A stretch of DNA of 64,000 bases. Source: Kudoa neothunni (lineage: Eukaryota; Cnidaria). The stretch is from contig OZ199839.1 of the NCBI GenBank assembly GCA_964304625.1, positions 3,968,001 to 4,032,000 on the forward strand. Reading direction: 5' to 3'. The notes under the pieces are model-generated. The model saw only the letters and a program-made list of their open reading frames with translations. It was not told the DNA's origin and did no database searches. The position numbers and the translations under genes are program-made. Below, piece by piece: positions 1 through 10,300 of this stretch (positions are counted from its first letter, which is position 1; every line of letters begins with the position of its first letter).

Positions 1-56
1 CTTGATATTATAATGACTTCTTTTTTTATCATAAATGTAAATACGTATCTAACCTA

Positions 57-1203
57 ATGATACGTCGATTGTTATTACATGGATTAGTTTTTATTTATGG
101 TTTTTTACTTGTGTTTATTTTTCGCCATCCATTGATTACTAATACAACAGTTTATTGCATAAATAATAAAACTCAAACCTACCTCGGTGTTAATAGACGC
201 GTTCAATTTGAATCAATTCATTTTCACCAATTACCCCTATCCATTGGATACACCTTTAAAGGTTTACAAGAAAATAAATTTAACACAATTTACCCAGAAT
301 TTACCAGATAACTACTGCAACCGTCTAATCCTTAATGATTTTTTTTTGTATTGCATTAAGTTGCTGTTTTTATAATATTTACTGTAAGTAGTTAGTTTCA
401 TGAATACTTGTGGTTAATTTTGAATAGATTGTGTGAAACCGGATGATGATCTTGAGATTGATCTACCTGATTCTGAAATAAAACCTGTTATCTACCCAAA
501 AACTGGTAATCTACACATACGATATATCTTAAACAATAGTGAAATTTAATGTTTGAATTAATTAATTAATTAGCAATAATGACAATAATTAGTTTGAACT
601 CATGTGTAAAATGAAGTGTGGACGTCGACCAATGATATAATACATTATATTCATTTGAATGAGCCTACAAAATTAAATATAATTGTTTCCATGAATAAAA
701 AACATATAAATTAAATTGAATACAAAAATAAATAGCCTGATTAATTTTTTATTTGGTAGTATAAAAGTATAAAAATTGTAATCAAATTCTATGTAGGCAA
801 AGATTTTGATGTAATCATCAAAATTAAGGAACCATTCTTGGATAAACTGCTCGACAAATCTTCAAAAGAGTTCAATTTATTGCGAAATAAACTCCAATTA
901 GCTGTACCTAACTAAATTACGTTGTTGATTTAATGAGTTAAATTTTTGTCTAGATACTTCAACTCTACGTGGATGATGATTACTATCAAGGAACTCACAT
1001 TTTGGAAATTTCGTAAGTTTGATTAATGTTGAATTTTATGATATTTGAAAATTATTAGTAACTCAACCAGTTATAACGCTAGATTGTTTGTGAGATTTAC
1101 CGAAGAAGGTGACGACCATCTGGTACCATTGAGTGATGGCCTCATGTCTGGAAAGCTCGGAAATATTCCTGTCCACAACTTTTTTCTAAACGCTAGTAAT
1201 TAA
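57..1203 (+). CDS. SEA-domain type II membrane protein (5 exons, 197 aa)
   Basis: Exons 57-261, 428-505, 797-903, 954-1012 and 1059-1203; all junctions are GT-AG and the joined frame closes exactly (594 nt). Residues 7-22 are one hydrophobic segment after a basic start (MIRR), so the protein is probably anchored by its N-terminus with the rest outside the cell or in the lumen. Residues about 95-180 look like a SEA domain: a VIIKIKEPF strand, the helix SSKEFNLLRNKL, then LQLYVDDDYYQGTHILEI and LFVRFTEEG. The G-S-V-V-V type self-cleavage site is not visible. Several N-x-S/T sites fit an extracellular location. SEA domains usually occur in mucin-like or protease-linked surface proteins; this one is short and has no partner domain. 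The ATG at 57 is the first one ahead of the membrane segment. The sequence shows the exon model; the SEA call is inference from the pattern. Confidence 0.68.
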
Positions 1204-2214
1204 ATTATCTTTGTTTTAATCGTTTTAACAATTGTAACACAAGAATTAAAATTAACATTCAAATCTGAATCCTTTCGATCGGAAACTTTTATTCAGACTC
1301 TCAATTTTATTAGAGTTTTAAGTGAAAAATATAAATGAGAAATGTTGGAGAACAATAGATTTATAACCTTAAGCTTTTCAAATTTATTAATTAAAACAAC
1401 GAGTTAAAAAATTTTTAATTTAATGTTTTCTAATTTCTAATTTATTACAATTTGCTAATTTAATAAAATATATAATTCAAGTACATAGTATTATTTTGAA
1501 TGCTTCGTTTTAGCTCTTACGTGTATGCGTTCTTATCAAGTACTAATTGTTGTTAATATTAATCTTCATTCAATTATGATATTCATTTGTTTACCCATAA
1601 TTAAGATAGAAAAAGTTAATTTTTAGTTTATATATTTTACCGATTCAGTACAATAAGGTTTAATTTTTAATCCTTAAATCTTGATCTAATACATTGTTTA
1701 TAATATAAATCCATCAAAAATTTATATATCGTAATTACCATTTTATACAAATCTCAAAAAAAACGGATTTCATTAGTGATTAAATTTAAAATTATTATAA
1801 TCGATCTTTTAGCCATTATTCGCGTATACATAAACGAATGTCTCTATGTAAAAGCGCAGGTGCGATATACTTAATTCTCGGTAGAAGATTATTTACGGAA
1901 CTTTTAAAGTTCATGATATTTAAAAAATTTTTTTCTTTCTTATTAAAACTTTGAGAGATGATAAATAGTCCAAAAATTCCATGAATTCAGTAATAAAATT
2001 AACATTCATTTATTTCAGAGGGAGTAGCTACTTACATAGTAAATAATATAAGAGCGCCCCCCCCCCCCAATGTTTACTATATTTAACTACAGTAATTTAA
2101 CATCAACTTGCAACCTCCGCACGAAATAGAGTAAAATGTGTGGTATCCTGCTAAAGTGAGATTAAAAATTCCAATTATTTTGATGTTGATTCATCAAAAA
2201 TACTATATTTCGGT
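1204..2214. other. Intergenic, A+T-rich, no gene seen
   Basis: No open frame with coding character. It contains a run of 12 C at about 2057-2068, which stands out in A+T-rich DNA. Confidence 0.6.
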
Positions 2215-2218
2215 TTAA

Positions 2219-4315
2219 CTCTCTATCAGATGAAAAAACCACACCCTCCAAGGGGCTTTGGGATAAAAAAATACCCCATAATATTTTACATTTAACTTAT
2301 GTCGAAAATTATTATAAGGTAATGAGATAAATATGGGGAAATTCTGCCCACGGAATGTTGAGAAAACAATCAATTACTGCTTAATAATCCTCGGAGACCT
2401 GCTTCGGTAAGATTAAGTATTATTTCGTAATAACTCGTGATTAGAACGTATAATATGTTTAACCTCATATGAAATAACGATAAACAAAAATTTCAATGAC
2501 AAATAAGATATAAATTCTATCAAAGATAATCTATGCGGACAAATGCAGAATAATGACCAAAATCCAAAACAACCACAGCGAAAAAAATCGACCATGGTGA
2601 ATAATTTATTTTTGTTTATTTCTTAGTTTTGATCCAACGTGATTTTACATTTAATATTCTCTTTAATATATATGATAGTTATTGTAATCTATTATGTATC
2701 TCCTAGTCCCTCGTAATCATTTTTACAGACGATAACTAGGGCATGTAATTTTCGATTTAAACCGTCGATTTTATCAGGTTAGTTCGACGTTTATTTTTTG
2801 GGGTTGTTTCGGAAGGGGGGTCTTAATAAAAATGGGGAAAAATTTATGTGATTTAGAGAATTATATTGAGGATTGAGTTAATTAAGAAATTATTTAAAAC
2901 GAATTTGTTTACAAATACCGTAACTTAGAGTTACTCAAAAAACAAAACCACATGTAGAAACATATTGCATTGCTCAAGCATCGTTCAATGATAGGATCGT
3001 TAAAGCACCTCTTTCCTGACCTCTTTTGTTATTTAGAGATCATAAAAATATAAAGATATGTCTTGTTTCAGCTTTAATGTAGTTGGATTACGATTTAAAA
3101 TAATAGATAGTTACACAAGACCTAAAAGTTTTTCCTGAATATATTGATATTGTCCTGCAGCATGTTCATGTTCGAATGATAAAACTTCGGTTGATAATAA
3201 CTTACCTACATTGTTTGAAGAAAAAGATTTTAGCAACGCCAACTTTGCCGACATTATTGTTTAAACAAACCGTTGTCTTCAATCTTGGCAAAAATCTTTT
3301 CGTAGATGAGGCATGTTTTTTTTCAGAGGAAAAAACTCTATTCTATTATAATTATATTAAAATAGAGGAATTAAAAAATAATTTTATCATATTCTGTGTA
3401 ATGTTAATTTGTGTTTATTGCGTCATAAGGATGTCTGCGCATATCTGTTTATAATTTCCTTTATGCGTAAAAATGTCGAAAATTGCATGCTTTAGCTATA
3501 ACACTCAATTAAGTAAAGCACCCTTTATGTATTCTAAAACTTAGTTGTGCCAACTGATTTCTGTGCATCGTCACAATTTCTTCTTAGCGGTTACCTATTA
3601 TTAAATGAAGGAATTTATACGAATGAGAATAGCATATTTAGAACAAACATTACATATTCGGTTGTAGCAACTGTTTAATGTTAAAACCAACAATAAATTA
3701 TTTGACGAAGTTAATGAATTCCTACTCTAAATTGCTTAATACATATCACACGATTCTAATTAATAATTGTACGACTAATTATCAAACTAATTATAATCTT
3801 TCATTGATGAATGCGGCCATTGTTCCGTAATTTTACCTTTAAATTATCCAAATCTTATTTATTGGGGGCTATTTATTGTTAGCGGGCAAATTATATGGAT
3901 AATTTTGTTTGTTTTGAATAATAAACACTGGCGCGTTACAACGCTTGTTGAAACGACAGCTTACGATATATACGGCACCACGTAATTAATCGGATTACTT
4001 CGAATAATAATTATTCAATTTCTCAGCATTCCTTAAGAAGAATTTTTCAAAATCTTCCATTTCGTTTTGTAATAATTTCCTGCATTCATTGAACTAAAAA
4101 AATCCAGGAGTCTTTTTGACCCCAAAGCCGTTGGAGAAAAAAATTTTGTTCGATAAGAAATAATCAATATTCATCATTAAATTTTTTATGAATTTATTTA
4201 TTAAAATAGTCTAGAAGAATATAAGAAATGTTAAGTATCTAAGATAATTATTAAATATTCTATGAACAAATTAAAATCCTTTAGGGGCCTAAAATACCCT
4301 AAGCCCGTTAGAGGG
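2219..4315. mobile_element. Possible piggyBac-type non-autonomous element
   Basis: The left edge TTAA-CTCTCTATCAG and the right edge, which reads TTAA-CCCTCTAACGG on the minus strand, resemble the ends of the better piggyBac MITEs at 12831-13920 and 22674-28382. Just inside both ends are GGGCTTNGGG-type blocks followed by CCCC, and a third such block lies near 4121-4135. No transposase frame is visible between them. The TIR match is only partial, so the two ends may belong to different insertions. A short open stretch at about 2520-2600 on the plus strand (DQNPKQPQRKKS) could be an exon, but nothing else supports it. Confidence 0.3.
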
Positions 4316-4875
4316 TTAAAGAATACGAAAGCAACCATTATATAATTTTATCATGTTAGATTACCTGCTCGTGAAACCGTAAATTTAACACAATTTGTTA
4401 ACCACCACTATCTAGAGCTTTGATAACTACAAGGAATATTTATATCATACCTTAGGCAAATTATTTAATTTACACCCATATAGAGAATAGACTCAACCGA
4501 AAAATTTAATCATTAGGTTTCGTATTATAAATTGTTTTATGGCGCTCAAATAACTAAACTTTCGTTGAAAACATAAAATGCACTGATTTGAACTGTTTTT
4601 TATTAAAATAATACCTCTGATTTTGAGTAAATTAGCGATCTGATATTGGCGCAAGCGCTACTTACAAGTTGATGTAGGAATATTGTATTTGTGGCTCCTA
4701 AGTACTAAGGGGGTAGCTCAGAAAAGTTTAATATAACAGATTATAAAAAATTAAATCTGTACACAGCTTGTGAATAAGAGTTGTTGAGATTAAAAGTTGA
4801 CACCGCACAAGCGTACATATAATTTAGGATTAAAATTTGCCACAGCAATAGGATCTTGTTTTCAGATTCATTTAG

Positions 4876-4992
4876 TGTAACGGTGGAGTTAGTTGCGCTG
4901 TCGATAGGAGAAGCCATGATAAAATATACTCGAAAAGTAATCTACCTAGATATCACTAATCTAAATCCGGTTGACGCGTGTCATCCGTTACA
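4876..4992 (-). repeat. 3' LTR of the gypsy element
   Basis: 117 bp, identical to the copy at 8671-8787 except for one C/T difference. It has short inverted ends, TGTAAC/GTTACA. The end of the pol frame lies within it. Confidence 0.95.
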
Positions 4993-7500
4993 TTCCCCCC
5001 TTGGGAAGATCGGGACATATATGATTTGATGTTGTTTCTGTGGACAGTAGTTGGGAGATTGTCAATACTAATTGTATAAGTGGAGGGTCCATGTCTTTTA
5101 AGGACTACGTAAGGTCCTGACCACTTATTGGTAGCTGGGTTTTTGTAAACAACACTAGATTGGACTTGGATGGGTTTAGGAGGACTTGCATTGTTGTAGT
5201 TTCTTGAGTTTTTGGATGATGAATTGGTTAGGCTTTTGAGTGCAATTGCATGTGTGCGTGAAAGTTCACGTTTGAGATTTTTTAGGTATGACAGAGTGGT
5301 AGGAGAATTGTTCATGTTATCATTGGGCAGAATGGGTGTGAGAGCAAAGTTGGGTTTTTTACCGTAGATAAGTTGAAAGGGAGAAAAACCAGTTGATTCA
5401 TTGGTATGATTATTATAATGGTTCACTAACATTTGGAGATGGATGTCCCATAAATTGGGTTCGTCGAGCTTCAGTAGCATATGCTTAAGAGTTCGGTTGA
5501 AACGCTCCACGGCGCCATTGCCCTGAGGATGGTATGGTGTAGTATGGGATAGCTCGATGTTGAGATCACGGCAGATTTGTACGATAATATTTGAAACGAA
5601 GTTCCTACCATTGTCGCTGTGTATACGTCTAGGCTTACCGAATTTGCATAATATTTCCTGGATGAGTTTGTCACAAATTGTCTCTGCTCTTAAATCAGCT
5701 AGTGGAATGGCTATGGCGAATTTGGTGAAAAGATCCACACAGCAGAGTATATATCTATTAAGATTATCGGTGCGATTGAAAGGTCCAATGATATCCCATT
5801 CCATTAATTGAAAAGGGAAGGTAGCTTTTAGTGGGATTAAGTTGGATTTTTCGGAAGACCATGGATTCAATTGGCAAGTTTTACAAGAACGCACATAATT
5901 TCGGGTTTCGATTTCGTAGCCGGGCCAAAATGCGTTGTCTCGTAGCATCGAAAATGTTTTGAAGAACCCGGGATGGCCAGATTGATCATGAAATCTGTCC
6001 AAGATTTTAGCGCGCATTTGAAGTGGGATGAAAAGTTGATTGATTTCTCTATTTTCGGCTTTCAGAGTCCTCACCAAGAGGCCATCTTTGAATCGGTAAA
6101 CTCTCTTACCTTTGTATTTATTTTGTTCAATGGATTTTGCGATGCTCGATATAGTTATGTCCTCTTTTTGGGCCGATATCCACTTGTCTACTGGTAGGGA
6201 TAGGAAATGGACTGATATAGCATTTGATTCGCACGGTGTTCTCGATAAAAAGTCGGCGTCTACATTATCAGGGCCACGTTTGTAGACTATTTCTAGGTCG
6301 TAGTTCTGGAGAAATAGCAGCCAACGGGATATTCTACCGTGAGAGTCTTTGATGGTTTTCAGGTGAGTTAGGGGGTTGTGATCCGTCCATACTTTGGTTC
6401 TTTTGCCGTAGACATATTGGTGAAATGTTTTGAGTGCATGTACTAGCGCTAGTGCTTCTTTTTCGAAGGTGGAATAATTAATTTCGGATTTATTGAGGAT
6501 ACGGCTGGCATAACGTATGACATGTTTCTTGCCATTCACTTCCTGATAGAGTACTGATGCGATGGCTGTGTCTGAAGCGTCGGTGGAAATTGTGAAATTT
6601 TTATTCAGGTTAGGAAGACTGAGTAGTGGCGAGGATGTTAACAAATGTTTGATGTTACTTATTCGATTAATAGCTTCGGTGGATAATTCAAAGGGTTTTG
6701 TAGAAATGGCATTGTAGAGGGGCTGTGCTATGCTAGCAAAGTTTGGAATTAGGTCGCGGTAATAGTTTGCGAAGCCAATGAATGATTGGAGGCGTTTGGG
6801 TGTATTGGGAATGGGTATGTCAGCTACTGATTTGATTCTATCAGGATCAGGTGTGATTCCATCTTTTGAGATTACGAAGCCGAGATATTTGATTGACGTT
6901 ACCTTATAAATGCATTTTTTTGTGTTGGGTTTCCAGTTGAATTCTGTGAGACGCTTCATGATTAATTTGAGATGTTCATCGTGCTCGTTAGAAGAGGAGG
7001 AATAGATTAGGATATCGTCAAGGTAAACGTGACAGAATTTCCCAATGTAGTCATTCAAAGTTTCGGTCATGGCTCTTTGGAATGCAGATGGGGCTGTTAC
7101 CAAACCAAATGGCAACACATTAAATTCGTAGTGGCCAAAGGGAGTGGAGAAAGCGGTCGCATATTTACAATTCTCGTGGAGTGGTATCTGCCAGAATCCG
7201 GATTTGAGGTCGATTTTTGAAAAGTAGGTGGCAGAAGAGAGGGTGGAGATAATGTCATGGAGTAATGGTATGGAGAATTGTTCCGAAACTATCTGAGAGT
7301 TGAGTTTCCGATAGTCTACACAGAATCTATATTCATTGTTGCGCTTCTTGACGAGGAGCACTGGGGATGAATACGGACTGTTACTTTTACGTATTACACC
7401 ATCGTTGAGCATATTATCTATCTGCTCCTTAAAAATTGGGGAGAGGGCGAAAGGGATTTTCCTGGTGGAGATGTGAAAGGGGTTATCGGCGAATTTGAAA
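4956..7500 (-). other. pol region of the gypsy element (RT, RNase H, integrase)
   Basis: The reverse transcriptase shows DYRKLN, DLKSGFWQI, LPFGL and HVYLDDILIYS. RNase H shows STDASDTAI and WTDHNPL. The integrase has an H-H-C-C zinc-binding part, then WDIIGPF, HSDNGRNF and an E in GAVERFNRTLK, so the usual D-D-E pattern is present. This is the standard Ty3/gypsy order. Confidence 0.92.
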
Positions 7501-8712
7501 CAGTATGGAGGAACTTTTGCGTGATCCTATTTCGGGGCGATTGAACATGTATTCCCACGTACTGCAGGGAGTGTTATGGAACCATTCTGGCAGGTGATGA
7601 GGGCAGCATGTGCAGACAAAAAATCGCGACCAAGGATGCAATCTGTTACCAGATTATGACATACAACCATTCTCCATTTGAAGACCTTTCCATTTAGAGA
7701 GAATTCGACGATGCTAGTACCAATGGTTTCCATTTGCTTCCCGCCTGCGGATGTAAGACTAATTTTGTCAGGGTGCATTTCCACATCGAAGCCGTGTCTT
7801 ATAATTGATATGGAAGATCCAGTGTCAATCAGAGCAGTTGCAACTCTAGTTCCGATTTCAATTGGTATTGTAAAATTTTTAGACAAGTCAAACTGCGCTG
7901 AAGAAACAAAACACGAATAATTGGCCTCATCCGAAACAGATTCATTAAAATTGATACAGTTAATGTTATTTGTATGTTTGCTATTGCATATATATGAGAG
8001 GTGTCCCCTCTTGTGGCAGGTTTTACATATTGCAAAACCTTTGCACTCTTTGGTTGAGTGATTATTTGAGCCACATTTTTTGCAAGATCGTTTCTTGTAT
8101 TTGGATTTCCTCTCGCCGTACGAGGCTGCTGCAGTGTGATTTGGAATATTTAGCTGTTCCTCAACCGATTGGATCAGCTCAGGAAGTGCTTGGGGTTTCG
8201 AAGCAACGATAATACGTTTGATGTACTCAGGCAACGACTTCGTGCATTGGTCCATAACTAGAGTTCTAGCGGTGTCTTCGTCGATAGAGGGTAGGGCCTT
8301 GCGAAGCAAATTGTTCACTCCGAAGCAGAATTCAGCAAAGGGGGGTGACATTGTCCCACGTCGAACTGTAGAACGATTGAAGGGACAATGCGGAAGAAGT
8401 GATAGGGCGATATGTATTATTTAACAGCTCCACCATAAGGTTGAATGTATCCCTCGTTGGTCGGTACATATTTATACCGTTGGTCTCGATCAAATCGAGG
8501 ATGGTATCTCCGAGGTACAAGGGAAAATTCCTAGCTTTGTCCAGGTCATTCCAGTTGCTAGCTAGTGCAAGGAGCATAAAAGAGCGGTGGAACTTGGCGA
8601 AGTTATCGGCGGCGCCGGTAAATTTCTTGAGTGGCGGTGGCTTAACAGAGTCAACACCCCTGTCACCAGATGTAACGGTGGAGTTAGTTGCGCTGTCGAT
8701 AGGAGAAGCCAT
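7500..8712 (-). other. gag-protease region of the gypsy element
   Basis: The gag-like N-terminal part begins with MASPIDSATNST, whose start codon lies inside the 5' LTR. It is followed by a basic stretch, two C-x2-C-x4-H-x4-C knuckles, and an aspartic protease (ALIDTGSSISII, then ILGRDFL). The reading track is interrupted, so this is treated as a recent fossil. Confidence 0.85.
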
Positions 8713-8787
8713 GATAAAATATACTCGAAAAGTAATCTACCTAGATATCACTAATCTAAATCCGGCTGACGCGTGTCATCCGTTACA
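8671..8787 (-). repeat. 5' LTR of the gypsy element
   Basis: 117 bp, one difference from the 3' LTR. It is short for the family and must hold the promoter and poly(A) signal as well as the first codons of gag. Confidence 0.95.
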
Positions 8788-8792
8788 TTTAG

Positions 8793-9663
8793 AATCCTTA
8801 TTAATTTTTGACGTAAATATGTCATTAAAATTCATTTAATTTTTACCTTACAATTGTTTTGTATGAATTAAAACCATCACAAAGGAACTTTTACCTCAAT
8901 TGTGATTTTTTAATAAACATAAGATGGATTTATCTAAATAATTTGACATTCCAGCTTTTTAAGGAATCCACACATTAACAATATTTATTGCGCATGCATC
9001 AAACTGATATAGAAACTTATGCGATAGAAAAATTACACTTCATCCCTAAATTCAACTGACTTTTTGTTCATAGATTTTATGATGTATGGGTGATATAAAT
9101 ATTGCACCACTATACAACACGCATTCTAAATATGTTTAAAATTATATATTAGAAAAATATTATTACTTAAAAATTAACTCTATCAACAACATAATGCAAT
9201 TTAAATTATATCAAAGACGATGCATTAGCTTTTACTGATTAATGTAAGTGCGTTAGAACTAAATAAAAAATTATATACTTTTTAATGGGATAGATTTGTA
9301 ACTAGTAATAAGATATTATTGAAAAAATCATTTACGAAAAAGCAGTCAGTTACTTTAACTGAGTTCAATTTTACCATGACATTAACTTGATTTCAAGTTT
9401 TCTAATCACAATAGATTGTTATGAATATTTTAATTATGTAAAAATGATTTTCAACACTACATTTGTTGCCAACAATGTAAACAGTAATAAGTTTAATATT
9501 CTAGAATCCTGAATTTATTAAATAATACGAGTAATTCTTAAGTTTGAAATGGAAACTAAAAACTGGGCTAAATAGGAATCGTCCGAGAATCGCAAGTTAG
9601 TCTATCAACAAATATCTCACCACATCTTGAGGTTTTATATTTTTAAATTTATTTATAATTTAG
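8793..9663. other. Intergenic or 5' intron, nothing recognised
   Basis: A+T-rich, no coding-like frame. It may contain the missing first exon of the cysteine-rich gene that follows, but I could not identify a signal-peptide exon with a fitting donor. Confidence 0.5.
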
Positions 9664-10076
9664 CCATTGCGAATTACAGCTTGATACAACCTATACTGTG
9701 TGGCATTGAATGTTCTTCCGCTAGAACTTGTGACAAGGATAACTGCTCTAGAGATTGTTGCGACCTAATGATTGCGATGCCAGTGGGTAATCTACCAGTG
9801 ATAAATCAATTTCCGATTATACCCATTGCTATGCCAACTGCTCCCACAATAGTCCGTCTGGAGTCTACCCCCTACAATCAACCAACCTTCCGACCATTTA
9901 ATTCTCCTGTATATGGAAGCCAACAACGTTATCAAGATGAATCTAATTTGTTGCTTTGTGGTGTTGGTTGTTCAAATTTTTGTTACCCTTACTGTACGTC
10001 TGTATGTTGTAATTCACTTAAAAGATCCTTCATATCCAACAGATATGTCTATCCTTATTATTATCCCAGAGTATAG
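9664..10076 (+). CDS. Cysteine-rich secreted-type protein, 5' end unknown
   Basis: Open frame ending at a TAG at 10076 and preceded by a plausible acceptor (TATAATTTAG at 9663). The frame stays open upstream of it but has no ATG, so the first exon is probably missing from my model. Two cysteine clusters share one pattern: LCGIECS...C...CSRDCC near the start and LCGVGCSNFCYPYCTSVCC near the end, that is C-G-x2-C-S, two further Cys, then C-C after three residues. A proline- and phenylalanine-rich linker separates them, and the tail is Tyr-rich (YVYPYYYPRV). The pattern suggests a disulfide-rich extracellular or cuticular protein. I do not recognise a family. Alternative: a fragment of a longer repeat protein. 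Confidence 0.5.
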
Positions 10077-10300
10077 ATTAGAATTTGATTTTAGGAGTTT
10101 TTTGGTACTTTTAATGAGCTCTATGTTTTGCGACTTTTCAGCTACATATAATTTATCGTTGTGTAAACAGATCAAATCAGCACAACCGATTTATTGATTT
10201 AGCGAGTAACGCGATCAGTCGTCGATTACGATCGAGTCGGCGCTTTATTTATTATACAGTATCGTAGTTGATCTGCTGTTCTAAAACTACTAAAATAACA

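Larger units (their letters stand above)
4876..8787 (-). mobile_element. Ty3/gypsy LTR retrotransposon, compact and recent
   Basis: Complete element of 3912 bp on the minus strand: two 117-bp LTRs (TGTAAC...GTTACA) with TTTAG duplicated on both sides (4871-4875 and 8788-8792). A purine-rich tract (4993-5002) adjoins the 3' LTR, and a primer-site-like TGGTGACAGGGGTG (8655-8668) lies two bases inside the 5' LTR. Parts in order: gag, two CCHC zinc knuckles (about 8080-7990), aspartic protease with LIDTGSS (about 7850-7550), reverse transcriptase with YLDD (about 7400-6780), RNase H (about 6650-6250), and integrase with zinc-binding and catalytic parts (about 6050-5200). This order is Ty3/gypsy. 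The coding region begins and ends inside the LTRs. One LTR difference in 117 bp indicates a recent insertion. It appears lightly broken, in about two places. There is no envelope gene. Confidence 0.95.

Noticed and set aside
2057-2068. Run of C residues as a functional G-quadruplex or replication feature
   Set aside because: A single homopolymer of 12 C with no further G/C tracts nearby; probably a simple repeat.
3176-3454. 92-codon plus-strand frame with an ATG
   Set aside because: Low-complexity composition (Ile, Leu, Phe, Lys) expected of A+T-rich DNA, no splice context or domain.
5471-6197. Open frames on both strands within the gypsy element
   Set aside because: Shadows of the pol coding region; no independent coding signal.
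9627-9663. In-frame extension of the cysteine-rich protein starting at TTG
   Set aside because: TTG is not a credible start in an animal gene, and an acceptor-like TTTAG ends this stretch.
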